Source: Malus domestica | Lineage: Eukaryota; Streptophyta; Magnoliopsida; Rosales; Rosaceae | Direction of reading: 5' to 3' | Assembly: GCF_042453785.1 (NCBI RefSeq) | Contig: NC_091673.1 | Location: 1,061,501 to 1,125,500 of the forward strand | Length of the DNA stretch: 64,000 nt | In this document: positions 46,001-55,647 of the stretch, piece after piece | How positions within the stretch are numbered: position 1 is the stretch's first letter | Layout: each line of letters begins with the position of its first letter | Notes under the pieces: model-generated | Seen by the model: only the letters and a program-made list of their open reading frames with translations | Database searches by the model: none | What the model was told of the DNA's origin: nothing | Program-made: the position numbers and the translations under genes

Positions 46001-46420
46001 GTAGGTCATGTAGAATGCCATTACGTTTGGTTTTGCACCTAGTCTTTAGTTAGCTCTAAATACTCCATGCCATTTCATAGCTTTCATCTAGTATAATTAA
46101 CTCAACTTGAGTGATGATTCAGGTTTGAACTGGGATTGGAAAAGCCAGATCCAAGGAGAGCCTTGCACAGCGCCCTCACCATTGCCGTTGCTTACGTTTT
46201 GGGAGGAGCAGTACCCTTGCTTCCTTACGTCTTCTTTCCGAGGGCCAGGGAAGCTCTGGTTGCGTCAGTTGTCGTAACCTTGCTGGCATTGCTGATATTT
46301 GGGTACGCCAAGGGCCGTTTCACCGATAACAAACCCTTCTCGAGTGCCTTCCAGACTGCGTTCATCGGAGCCATAGCATCCGCAGCCGCGTTTGGCTTGG
46401 CAAAAGCCATCCATCCATGA
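43086..46420 (+). CDS. VIT1: Vacuolar iron transporter 1
   Basis: Four exons (43086-43330, 43410-43495, 44290-44404, 46123-46420) join in frame to 247 residues, matching Arabidopsis VIT1 (250). The first helix region carries EIVRDIIIGVSDGLTVPFAL, followed by AGLSGANATSSIVLTAGIAE and the glycine helix GAISMGLGGYLAAKSE. The cytosolic metal-binding loop has HYMRELRREQEEI, an acidic EAAEVEEIL, and DFMMKFELGLEKPDP with the two methionines and glutamate known to bind metal in VIT proteins. Two more helices follow. VIT1 exchanges cytosolic Fe2+ (and Mn2+) for protons to load the vacuole. Intron 2 contains a TG microsatellite and gatac-rich repeat. Intron 3 (1.7 kb) hosts a SINE and a foldback MULE. 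Confidence 0.95.
44801..44957 (-). mobile_element. Degraded SINE in VIT1 intron 3
   Basis: Shares ordered words with the 34.3-kb SINE: an aaacgatattatctacatta start, gagtttagcctcataatga, and a minus-strand B-box-like ttcgattatcg. The A-box end is eroded. Confidence 0.5.
45301..45763. mobile_element. Foldback MULE-type MITE in VIT1 intron 3
   Basis: 463 bp. Long inverted arms of about 150 bp start gagtaaattgta on the left and end tacaatttactc on the right. They share internal words such as the left ctcaactaaaaatttattat against the right atggatttttagttgatgg. A perfect 9-bp target duplication TTACCTAAA lies at 45292-45300 and 45764-45772; 9-bp duplications and long inverted ends are typical of Mutator-like elements. 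No transposase is encoded. The centre holds a further partial repeat of ggaccaatggtaatg words. Confidence 0.88.
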
Positions 46421-47162
46421 ACACATTTGTCCTACAAAATCATATACAACACCCCGTCTTTTGTTAAGATTGTTTTACGGTCGTATGCTTCGCTTCATGC
46501 TTCATGTTTGTTAAGAATGTTTTAAATTCGTATGCTTCGCTTCACGCTTCATGTTTGGAAATTTTGATGTTGCTCATTATTTTCGGTACAAGTTCATCCT
46601 GCGATCCCACTTCTACTTTTTCATCGAAAGCTAATAAGAGTAGTACACAAAAACGTCGTAAATACTTAGGAAATAGGTGGTGTTCATTTGTATTGAGAAA
46701 AATTGGAACAGCATTTGGTGTCCGCATGAATTTACAAGGTACAACATGGAAGCAGCGCAAAACTACAGTGACGCAGACAATTCTTCAACTCACTCTAACC
46801 AAGTAGCTATTACATTTGACGAAAAACACTCAAAATTAATGTACAAGAAGAGGAAAACTGTGAAGTGATCATGCCAAGTTGTGCCAGCCTACGAAAATCT
46901 GTCAATAAGCAAAATCAAGAAGACATAAGTCGATACAGTTTAGCGTACAGCATGCAACAAACAACGTTACTTCAAAACTCCAGGTAGCCTCGATGAATGA
47001 AAAGATGGTTTCCAACGACATTGTAAAAGAACAATGACACACATTATGATACATGTGAAGGATAAGAACCAACTCACATTTGTTAAAACTGAGTTGTGGA
47101 CGAGAGATGGACTGAAAAGTGTCCACGAGAAGCTGTCACTAGAGCCGATAGAAAAAACCTAG
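46421..47162. other. Convergent 3' flanks of VIT1 and HSFA8
   Basis: Spacer with a short direct duplication (cgtatgcttcgcttcatgct at about 46482 and a close copy at 46531). Frames here have no family likeness and are rejected. Confidence 0.5.
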
Positions 47163-49137
47163 TTACACAGATGTTATCCTGCTACGTTCCTGATTTTGTT
47201 CCATGTTGTTAGAGTCAGAAGCCAAATGTCCCATGTGTTCAGTTATAAATTCCAAGTTTTGAGAGCTCTCCGTATTAGATCCATAAACTGCTGATTCTAA
47301 TGCAAAGTTCTGAGATTTCTTCATTTGCTCGACCAAATAATCAAAATTGTGTGAATCGTCCAGATCAGATACTATTGATTCCACCTCCATTCTAGTGTCA
47401 GCATGCTCTTCACCATTTTCCATTGTGCCTTCAATATTTTCCAAGAAAGGACCACCTAAAAGAAGCTGCTCCCATGCACCATCGTCAGATATATCTGGTA
47501 GGGTATATGGGTCGTGATTTTCTACAGGGCTCGACTTTTCATCCATTAGCATTTTCATGAAATCAGCATTCACAACAAAATCTTCCATTCCATCTAGATA
47601 AGCATCAGATTCCGGTTGTTTCTCTGAGCCTGAATTTGGTGGGAGTACATGCTTTGGGGCATCAATCATCGGTGGTTGGTACCTCACTATTGCACCACTA
47701 GAAACCACTGGTCTATCATCATCTCCACACTGTTCTAGCACATCGCCAGCTTCAGCAATTCGCCAATTATTTTCTTTTGGATGAAGAAGCTGAACCAGAA
47801 AACCAGGACTTTGCATGGCCGTCACTAGAAACGACAGCATCTGCTGCTGATTCTTCTCCATTCCACAAAGGCGGTTCCTCAAGAGGCGCAAGTTATTTTG
47901 CGAAGTTTCCTGGTGCTGCCTAAGCTTTGCCAATTCTTGCTTCATAGCAACTTTATCAGTCTTCAGGTTCTCAACTTCCCTCCATAGACCATTTTCACTA
48001 ATGTTTTCAGATGGCCTATCCGGCCTTTGCTGTGATGCTTTTTTCTGATCTGTGCCCTGTGGATGTTTCCTCCTAGCAATATTCTTCAACAAAATTTTCT
48101 GACCTCGAATAAATCCTTCGTTTGCAAACACCCAACGATCTGAATCTATTTTTCTAAAGCCCTGAAATATTAAGATTCATTAATACTCGATATCGGTTGA
48201 CAAATCAAGTAACAAAACATTTACAGTCACGCAGATATACACAGAGGTGTCTATAGAGCACGTACAATGCATACATTTAAAGAGAAAAACAAGAAAAGCC
48301 ATCTGACTATGTCTCACACTTCAATCTATCACAGCTATATTACAAGCCAATCCATCTAAATAGGTGCCATTTTTTCAAATATATCCGAATTCAGTCAAGA
48401 AAGCATATATGGGAACTGCGATTGAAGCACAACCTTTTAATTAGATTGAAAAAAAGAAGGGAAATGGATGAAGCTTGGGAAACAGAACGATCACATCTTA
48501 GACAGATCGTTACGAGTGCCACTTAAATTTTTAACCACAGAAAACTTTCAATTCCTTCAACTTGAAAGAAATCCAAAAAAATGCAAAACTCGCAACAAGC
48601 AGTACTTGCAAGATAGATACTTTACAGGTAACATTGGACAAGCGAATCGAGCATGAGTTCACGATCGAAACGAAACAGAGCTAACTTAATCGTATCTGCA
48701 GGAAAGAAAACTGGCTTCTGAAAGTTAAACCTCGTCTTGTTTACAATCATTTACAAATGTGCAATAATTTTATATTTGGCACAAAAACAACGACGACGAC
48801 AACAACAACTAAACAAAGAGAAAAACCCCATGAATGCATAACCGAGACAAAATAACTTTGCCCAGTTAATCAAAAGGTAAGAAAACAATGAACTCACATA
48901 GATATTGAGCTGTCTCATGAAGCTAGAAAAGTTACTGTGCTTGAAGTACTTGGGCAGCATTGAAATCGAGAACTGGGCCATGTCCAATATAGCAAAGCTG
49001 TCGCCGGTTTCACTCCACGAGATTATGGAGTCGGTGTCCTTATCATCCACCATCTCGTAGCATTTTCTGAGAAAAGGAGCCACCGACCCCGCCGGCCCCG
49101 ACCCATCTCCTCCGCCCTTCTCCGCCGATTTCACCAT
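47163..49137 (-). CDS. HSFA8: Heat stress transcription factor A-8
   Basis: Two exons (49137-48898, 48161-47163) give 412 residues. The single intron falls at the conserved HSF position inside the DNA-binding domain (LNIY|GFRK). The winged-helix domain shows [43 protein letters not shown] and the basic KNIARRKHP. The oligomerisation region has the class A heptad insert ([20 protein letters not shown] to [15 protein letters not shown]). Acidic aromatic activation motifs occur near the C-terminus, for example [12 protein letters not shown], then [14 protein letters not shown]8 binds heat-shock elements; in Arabidopsis it is also a redox-responsive factor that moves to the nucleus under oxidative stress. 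An in-frame ATG five codons upstream (49152) exists, but MVKS is the family start. Confidence 0.93.
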
Positions 49138-50000
49138 GTTCAAGAAAACCAAGATTTTGAAATTGAATTCTATTTGGGATTTGGGTTTTCGTAAAGACCC
49201 AGGAGGAGTTCGGTGGAATTGGATGGAATCGGATGGAAAGTGTAGTAATGTATTGACGGCGAAGTTTCGATCTTTGCTTCTTTGAGTTGCCGTGTTGACG
49301 GGGGTTTATGGTCTCTGGGACTTTTTGAGTTTGAAAGACAAACTCCACTTTCTCTCCGGTTTTTGTGTAGTGCGGTTGGATGCTTTTTATGTGTGTACGA
49401 GGATCGCCTCCGGATCCTTTTTATTGGATTCTATAATCGTGTCTATATATTCTGCTTTGGCATTTTGGATCAACCCGTTAACCTGATCCGATCTAACCCG
49501 TTAATATTTGTATTTAGATGGATGTCTAATAGGTTGGGTTGTTAACAGGTGAACCCGTTAACAACACGTTAAATAACGGGTCACTTTGAGTCAACCCGTT
49601 AGACCCGTTAAGACCCGTTAGCACCCATTAGTTGAAGATATTTTAATAATTTTAGTAAAGTCTTAATGACAAAAAATAAACTTTATGCAAAAAAAAAAAT
49701 TAATAATAATAATAATTGTTAACGGGTGAAACGGGTGATCCGTTAGCTTAACGGGTCGAGTTCGGATGACCTGTTAACTTAATGGGTCAGGTTGAACCCG
49801 ACCCAAACTCAATAAACCCGACCCGTTTACAGGTCTACTATATATCGTAAATTGTACAGTTAAAAATTATTTTAAATATTTAAAATTAAATACAAATAGT
49901 AATTTGTGAAAATTTATCACATAATTTACGATAAACAAACACGATTAAAAGCATCATTTGAATTCTCACAAGAGGATTCCAAAGAAGATCCTCATTCTTT

Positions 50001-50031
<31 letters not shown>

Positions 50032-50467
50032 CTGTCTCATGTGTCGTGACCACGAAGATGTTGACATGTGGAAAGTATAAAGGTGGGCCGAGCTTAACCT
50101 GGTTGGGTTTCTGTGGGGTTCTAACCCAAAATAAAATGGGCGGAGTCCAGCCCCGATCAAGTGATGTTCTCTTTTCTTTACAGTTCAACACCTCGCCTTA
50201 TAACAAATGGTGGTGCTATTTACACATTTCTTTTAATTTTCAATTGTCGGATCGCATAAATTGAAGAAGATTAATGAATAAAAACTAACAATCATGTGTT
50301 GTAGGTAAAAAATGGTGTGTGAATAGCACTACCTATAACAAATTCTTTAATCTCATGCATGGGAGAAACATTCTTAACTTATCAAGTAATAGAGACACAA
50401 CATCAGTTAACATGAGTAACATCATCACTCAAATTAACGTAGCTAGCCTCTCTCTCTCTACATGTTC
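49138..50467. other. HSFA8 leader and repeat-rich spacer
   Basis: The HSFA8 leader and promoter occupy about 49138-49470. From about 49475 to 49835 lies a repeat dominated by taacccgttaa, gacccgtt and taacgggt words in both orientations, giving a foldback-like structure. An A tract lies at about 50008-50031 beside a unique-looking stretch. No gene is seen. Confidence 0.55.
49475..49835. repeat. Foldback-like repeat of acccgtta / taacgggt words
   Basis: The left part carries at least seven acccgtta words; the right part carries ttaacgggtgaaacgggtg, taacgggtcgag and aatgggtcagg, their reverse complements. It ends in acccgacccgtttacaggtc. It resembles an eroded non-autonomous DNA transposon; similar gggtcgtgtttgt words occur near 7.4-7.5 kb. 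Confidence 0.55.
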
Positions 50468-50662
50468 TTATTCCTCGGCTGAAACGCAGACGACATAGCC
50501 AGATCGCCGCCAGCAGGCCGGGTGGGTAATGGTTTTTTTTTTTGAACCACTGAGGTCCTCAAGTTGAGCATACATAGCAGTGATAAAAGATGTCATTTCC
50601 TTCATGGGATCCGCCATGGCTTCTTTGAGCTTGTTTAGACCGTTGCAGTACGCTTCCTGCCA

Positions 50663-50706
<44 letters not shown>

Positions 50707-50953
50707 TAGGCTAACTTTGATTAATAATTCGTATAGCTCACACAAAATTGATGCACTTTCTAGAAAATAATGGTATATATACCATGAACTGATCAAGGTT
50801 TGAAGAATCGCGATCGCTGCTGGTAGCGTCCTTGATGAATTGCTTGGCATTGACAATGTTATTGTCCGTTGTAGTAGTGCTTTTATCACCGATTTGATCT
50901 CCAATTTCACCCAAACCCACCTGACAATATTGACTTCGATATTGGTGAGCTAC

Positions 50954-51012
<59 letters not shown>

Positions 51013-52917
51013 TGTGTGTGTGTGTGTGTGTGTTGCATGCTGTCCAACCATTAACCCAGCAAGCTCCCAACGGAGGATCAACTTCAGCGCCGAGGCATCC
51101 CGCTGGCTCCAATATGCCAACTATGTCACAAGAATTCTGAATCTATTGACCACTTATTTTCTAGCTGTGACTTTGCACAATGTGCTTGGCGTTGGCTAGC
51201 TACCCAATTTGGCACTATTATTCCACCTACGGGCTCCCTCTTTGATCTATGGCTTGATTTTCTGTCATAGCGGTTTTCTCCACATCTTCGCAATGTCTGG
51301 CTAGCTTCAGGGTTTTTCTTACTCATGGCTATTTGGAAGATGCGTAATAAAGTGAAGTTTGAAGGCAAACCTCCCTCATTCTCACGTCTCTGCCGCTCCA
51401 CCTCGGCCTGGATTAGGCAGGTTGGAGCTCTCACCCCTGGCCATGTACGAGGCATTTTGGACAGGCAACTTTTAGTCTCTCTTGGAATATCGCCTAACTC
51501 CTGTAAAGCTCCTTCTATTGTCCCTGTTCTTTGGCACCCCCCTCATTTTTCTTGGGTCAAAGTGAATACTGATGGCCTTGCTAAAGGTAATCCGGGTCCT
51601 GCGGCATGTGGCGGGGTTTTTCGAGATTCTGCGGGTTATTTTATTGGTGGTTTCTCCCTAAGCTTGGGCCATCGTACTTCTTTCTATGCGGAGCTCCATG
51701 CTGTCATCCTTGCTGTCGAATTGGCCCACGCGCGGGGCTGGCAAAATTTATGGCTTGAAAGCGACTCTTCGAGTGTAATATCATGTTTTGCTTCTGGATC
51801 TTTCTCTCCCCCTTGGTCGCTCCAGACACGCTGGAACAATTGTACTCTCCATTTGCAGAACATGGTTTTTCGTTGCTCTCATATTTTTCGAGAATGGAAT
51901 GTTGTTGCTGACAAATTAGCCAATTTAGGGTTTCTATCATCTTCACTTGTCTGGCATTCCTCTCCTCCGATTGAGATCCTCCCCTCTCTGCACTCAGATT
52001 TCTTGGGCATGCCAACCTACAGGTTTGCCTCATCTTCTTGATGTGTCTTCTCCTTTCTTTTCCTAACCTTTTTGGATTCCCTTTTGTTTTGCAGTTTGTC
52101 TTGCAGGTTATTACCTTTTAAGGTTTATAGAGGGGTTTGGGCTTATGTCCGCCTAGTCTTTTCCTTGTATTTTCTTTTCCAAGAGGGGTACGGTCTATGT
52201 CCCCCCCTCTTTTTCCAGCATTTCCTTTCTCAAAAGGGGTAAGGTGCATGTCCCCCCCCTTTTTCTTTTGTATTTCTTTTCTCTTGTTCTATGAGGGGTT
52301 AGGTTTATGTCCCCTCCTGTCTAGGTGTAACTTCTTTTTTCTTATCAATAAAATTTCCTCGTACCGCCGAGGTTCTTCCAAAAAAAAAAAAAAAAAAAAA
52401 AAACCCAGCAACCACTTGATTTGTCCACACGTGTGTCTAAATTATACCTTAATTATAACTATCCGGCCTAACCCATCTGCCCACAGTAATTACACACAAA
52501 ATGGACAATCCTTTTGGAACTTCCACATCTTTGATTTGACCATCATATTGTGAAGATATATTTTTATTATTATTTTTTCAGGTATATCTTCTCGTGATTC
52601 ATCCTTTTAGGACTTCCACATCTTTGATTTGACCATCATATTGTGAAGATATTTTTTTTGTTTTTGAAGGTATATCTTCTCACAATCACAAAACTGAAAA
52701 AGGACTGATATACATATTTATGTATATAATTTTTCCATGCATATACCTTCAAACAGTCGGTGTGATTCTCCAGCAACAGCCCATACAGTGGATGGCCCGC
52801 AATCCTCCTCTTTAGAACCTCCTCCTCCTCCTCTACTATATCACCTTCACCTTTTTCTCTAGTGCTGCACACCTTAACAACACCATTATTCTCTTCATGC
52901 TCACCACTGTAAATCCC

Positions 52918-52923
<6 letters not shown>
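50468..52923 (-). CDS. KNATM: KNATM-like MEINOX protein (KNOX without homeodomain)
   Basis: Three exons in minus order (52923-52747, 50920-50783, 50656-50468) join in frame to 167 residues. Exon 1 ends with the KNOX1 start LKRRIAGHPLYGLLLENHTDCLK. Exon 2 carries VGLGEIGDQI and ends SNLDQFM, and exon 3 opens the KNOX2 helix EAYCNGLNKLKEAMADPMKE, then FITAMYAQLEDL. No ELK or homeodomain follows; the frame stops 25 or so codons later. This is the layout of Arabidopsis KNATM, which binds BELL-type TALE partners and modulates leaf polarity and shape. The last residues depend on an A11 homopolymer (50533-50543); a one-base error there would give a different tail. Intron 1 (1.8 kb) contains a LINE and AG/TG microsatellites, and a 50-bp GA tract touches the start codon. 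Confidence 0.87.
50955..51033. repeat. (AG)n(TG)n microsatellite in KNATM intron 1
   Basis: About 28 AG units followed by about 11 TG units. In the sense direction of KNATM it reads (CA)n(CT)n and ends 34 bases before the exon 2 acceptor, so it may act as part of the polypyrimidine tract. Confidence 0.95.
51063..52401 (+). mobile_element. 5'-truncated L1-type LINE in KNATM intron 1
   Basis: The insert is bounded by a 10-bp target duplication AACCCAGCAA (51053-51062, 52402-52411) and ends in a poly-A tail (52379-52401). It reads opposite to KNATM. The 5' end falls in the zinc-binding RT-associated domain (CQLCHKN...IDHLFSSCDF with at least one stop after it). Then comes an open frame at 51325-52041 (238 codons) with an RNase H domain: VKVNTDGLAKGNPGPAACGG, the YAELHAVILAVELA helix, LESDSSS and EWNVVADKLAN give the D-E-D-D set. 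A pyrimidine-rich 3' region with repeated ggggt-aggt-atgtccccc words precedes the tail. It is dead by truncation; endonuclease and RT are absent. Confidence 0.93.

Positions 52924-52973
<50 letters not shown>
52924..52973 (-). repeat. (GA)n tract in the KNATM leader, adjoining the start codon
   Basis: About 25 GA units in the sense direction run directly into ATG at 52923. An upstream in-frame ATG at 52986 would read the tract as alternating Arg-Glu. GA/TC tracts are known binding sites of BBR/BPC proteins that regulate KNOX genes. Confidence 0.93.
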
Positions 52974-52978
<5 letters not shown>

Positions 52979-52986
52979 AAACACAA

Positions 52987-55078
52987 CAGACAGAAGAGAT
53001 AGCTAGCCAGCCAACCCTTAGAACTTGGTCAACTTTTAACCAAATATATGAATATATAAGAAGCAATAACTACAGTAGTCGCGTACGTGCTTTCTGATTC
53101 TGCCGTGGTAATTTTCGAATCAAATCAACTATTTGTTTGTATGGATACGCAATCGTGCATGCATAAATCACGATAAAAGTTGGGAAAGGCGCACGGACTC
53201 TGGCACTTGCGCTTTCTCTGGAATCATCTTTTAAGTATGTAGTTATGCCGGCCCAGAAGGAAATCTATCGAGCTTTCTCTGCAATCATCTTTTTTTCTCT
53301 CCAATCTTTCAAGTACTTATATGCCCCAGAAGGGAAAATGATCTATCGAGGTTTCATCAATTATTTAATCTCTTTTTTGTCTCCCTCACTCATCGATATC
53401 CCAACACTCTGCTATATACTGTTACACCTTTGAGTTTTCTACTTTGTTGCGTCACTCATTGACCAAATACAAGTACTGAGATACTTGACCAAATACAAGT
53501 ACAAGTACTCAGAGAGAAAGATATGTGATTGGGGATTTTATAGTATTCAGGATTATTGTATATTCTATCAATTTTAATTATTAGATTTTTTTTTCTCAAA
53601 AAATACAAAAATAAAAATTTAACGTTACGAAAATTCAGAGCATAAATACTCCGGAACACTAGTTAATTTTTATATAGGATGTGAACATAGACGAAGGCAC
53701 CTTTACTAGCTAATTAGTTAGGGTTTGATGGGTTTTTTTTGCCTCGATGCATTAACTGTATATATGTTCTTGTCCAATTAATTAAGTTGCTATAATACAA
53801 TTTTCTTAGTCCGCATGGTTAGAAGTTATACATTCATTGCATGGTTAGAAGTTATACATTCATTGCAGAAAAACCAAAATAAGTGATGATCTACTGCCAC
53901 TTTCTTTTAATCGAATGAAGATTTTGGATTCCAGCCTATCGAAATAGGTATGTAACTGAATCACAGTTATGATATTATCAACAAACTTTTAGCAATTGGT
54001 TGTATATGGATAAACCACTTGGGTTGAAGGTGGCAATGGTGATGAGCAAGGGCAGTTAGGACGTAGAGGTGTCAAATCAATCTATTGGTTGCTAACGGAT
54101 ATATATTAAGACTCATTTAGTTCGATTTCACCTTACATTATCATCACCATTACTAATCTTAGCTTTATATTACGGTGATATATATCAAATTAAATGAGTT
54201 TTTACAGTACTAATTAATAACTCAAGGTTGATTTGCCACCTCTAAGGGCAGGTTTATGATTTTATATGGAGGTGGGCTAATATATTTCTTGTGTTGGAGC
54301 ATGGAGAGTAAATTAAATTTTAGATGGAAAACACCTTCACTTATATATGCATGACACGTTGACATTTTGAGAAAGTGAGGATAAAGTCCCACATCAGTGA
54401 GGGACCAAACCATGCAATGCAAAGGCTTATAAAAAGTTAAACTACTCCTCATATTGTCAATTAACTTTATGGTAGAAACCCCAACTTCTTCAGACATCAC
54501 GTTCGAAATTGCGTTGTACACTAATCATATGATTGGACGACATGGAAGCTGGGCTAGGCTTGCTGTTCACTTGTGGATATGAATATCAGCGGAATAGGTA
54601 GTACATACTTTTAAGCTTTTAACAAATGTAAATTTTGGAAAAGATTATGACCCTTTGGGGCAACAGATGAAGTATTCTCTGTTTGTTTCCCCAAGCATTA
54701 ATGAGTAGTCGAGGCTTCTTTACTCACATTGTTCATGCTTATTTAGTTGGTTTGGTTGCATAGGTGTGAAAACTTTTCTTCGTATGAATTGCGAACTTTT
54801 GCCTTTTGGTATATCCTGATTCCTGATATGCCTATCACGATAGAATACATTTGAAACAGTGTTTTATGAAGCATCCTGTGATAAATTCCTGACCAACTTC
54901 ATGTATCTAATAAAATAAATAAATATAAGAGGCATCGTCTACTATATGGATTCATGTGAAGCACACGAAGTTTGAAACAAAGGGACCTACTGTTATACGC
55001 AATGCATATGTTGACTCAGATTGTTGAACTGGAATTACAATATCTCGATTAGCTGTAACATTCTCGTGTATATGCAGG
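52987..55078. other. KNATM upstream region and spacer to the TPS remnant
   Basis: Contains short local duplications: gaaatctatcgagctttctc against a partial copy (53210-53360), tgaccaaatacaagtact twice (53459-53515), and gcatggttagaagttataca twice (53813-53866). At about 54355-54490 lies agtcccacatcagtgaggga followed by a TATA-like gcttataaaaag. This resembles a solo LTR fragment of a TRIM-like retroelement. The last 100 bases are the intron before the TPS exon. Confidence 0.5.
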
Positions 55079-55363
55079 GTGTAAACAAGGGACTTGTAGC
55101 GAAACGTCTACTTTCCTCCATGCAAGAAAGGGAAATGTCACCAGATTTTGTTCCTTGCATAGGGGATGATCGATCTGATGAAGACATGTTTGAGGTAATT
55201 ACAAGCTCCATATCAGGCCCATCCATCGCTCCCAGAGCAGAAGTATTTGCGTGCAGTCTGCCGAAAACGCAGCAAAGTCAAGTATTATCTGGATGACGCC
55301 GCGAAGATTGTAAGGTTGATGAAGGGATTGGCATGTGTCACTGAGCAAACTGTACCTCTGTAA
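55079..55363 (+). pseudogene. Class II trehalose-6-phosphate synthase, last exon only
   Basis: After an AG acceptor (atatgcag) the exon codes GVNKGLVAKRLLSSMQERE and CIGDDRSDEDMFEVI, the C-terminal phosphatase-like domain of plant TPS5-11 proteins. About residue 60 of the exon the frame shifts: the ancestral end (YYLDDAAKIVRLMKGLACVT, then EQTVPL and TAA at 55361-55363) continues in a second frame. A stop at about 55294-55296 closes the first frame. No upstream TPS exon exists in the preceding kilobases. It is therefore a truncated, frameshifted gene copy. Class II TPS proteins regulate sugar signalling; this copy cannot make one. A 3' untranslated stretch follows and was later split by a copia element at 55643. 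Confidence 0.88.
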
Positions 55364-55647
55364 GTTTACTAACGATGAAGATAGGGGCGTTGTCCCATTT
55401 TCTCTGTTTGTAACTGCCACAACGAAGGCCGAGCAGTGTATTAAACAATGTTTCTGTTTAATTCCTTGCTTCTTTTGTTCATCATGTAAAAACTATGTGG
55501 TGTTAAGAGAAGCTGTGCAATCGGATATTGTTTTTCGCATTTTTTGTTGTAAATCTGCGAATATGTTTGTGCATGAAGTCCGAACTTGTTGTACCGCAGT
55601 AGATAATAGTCTTTAACGAGGGAAATCTCTCATTCATGTCCACTGCC

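Noticed and set aside
51325-52041. Host RNase H gene
   Set aside because: It lies between a target duplication and a poly-A tail and follows an RT-associated zinc region, so it is the end of a LINE.
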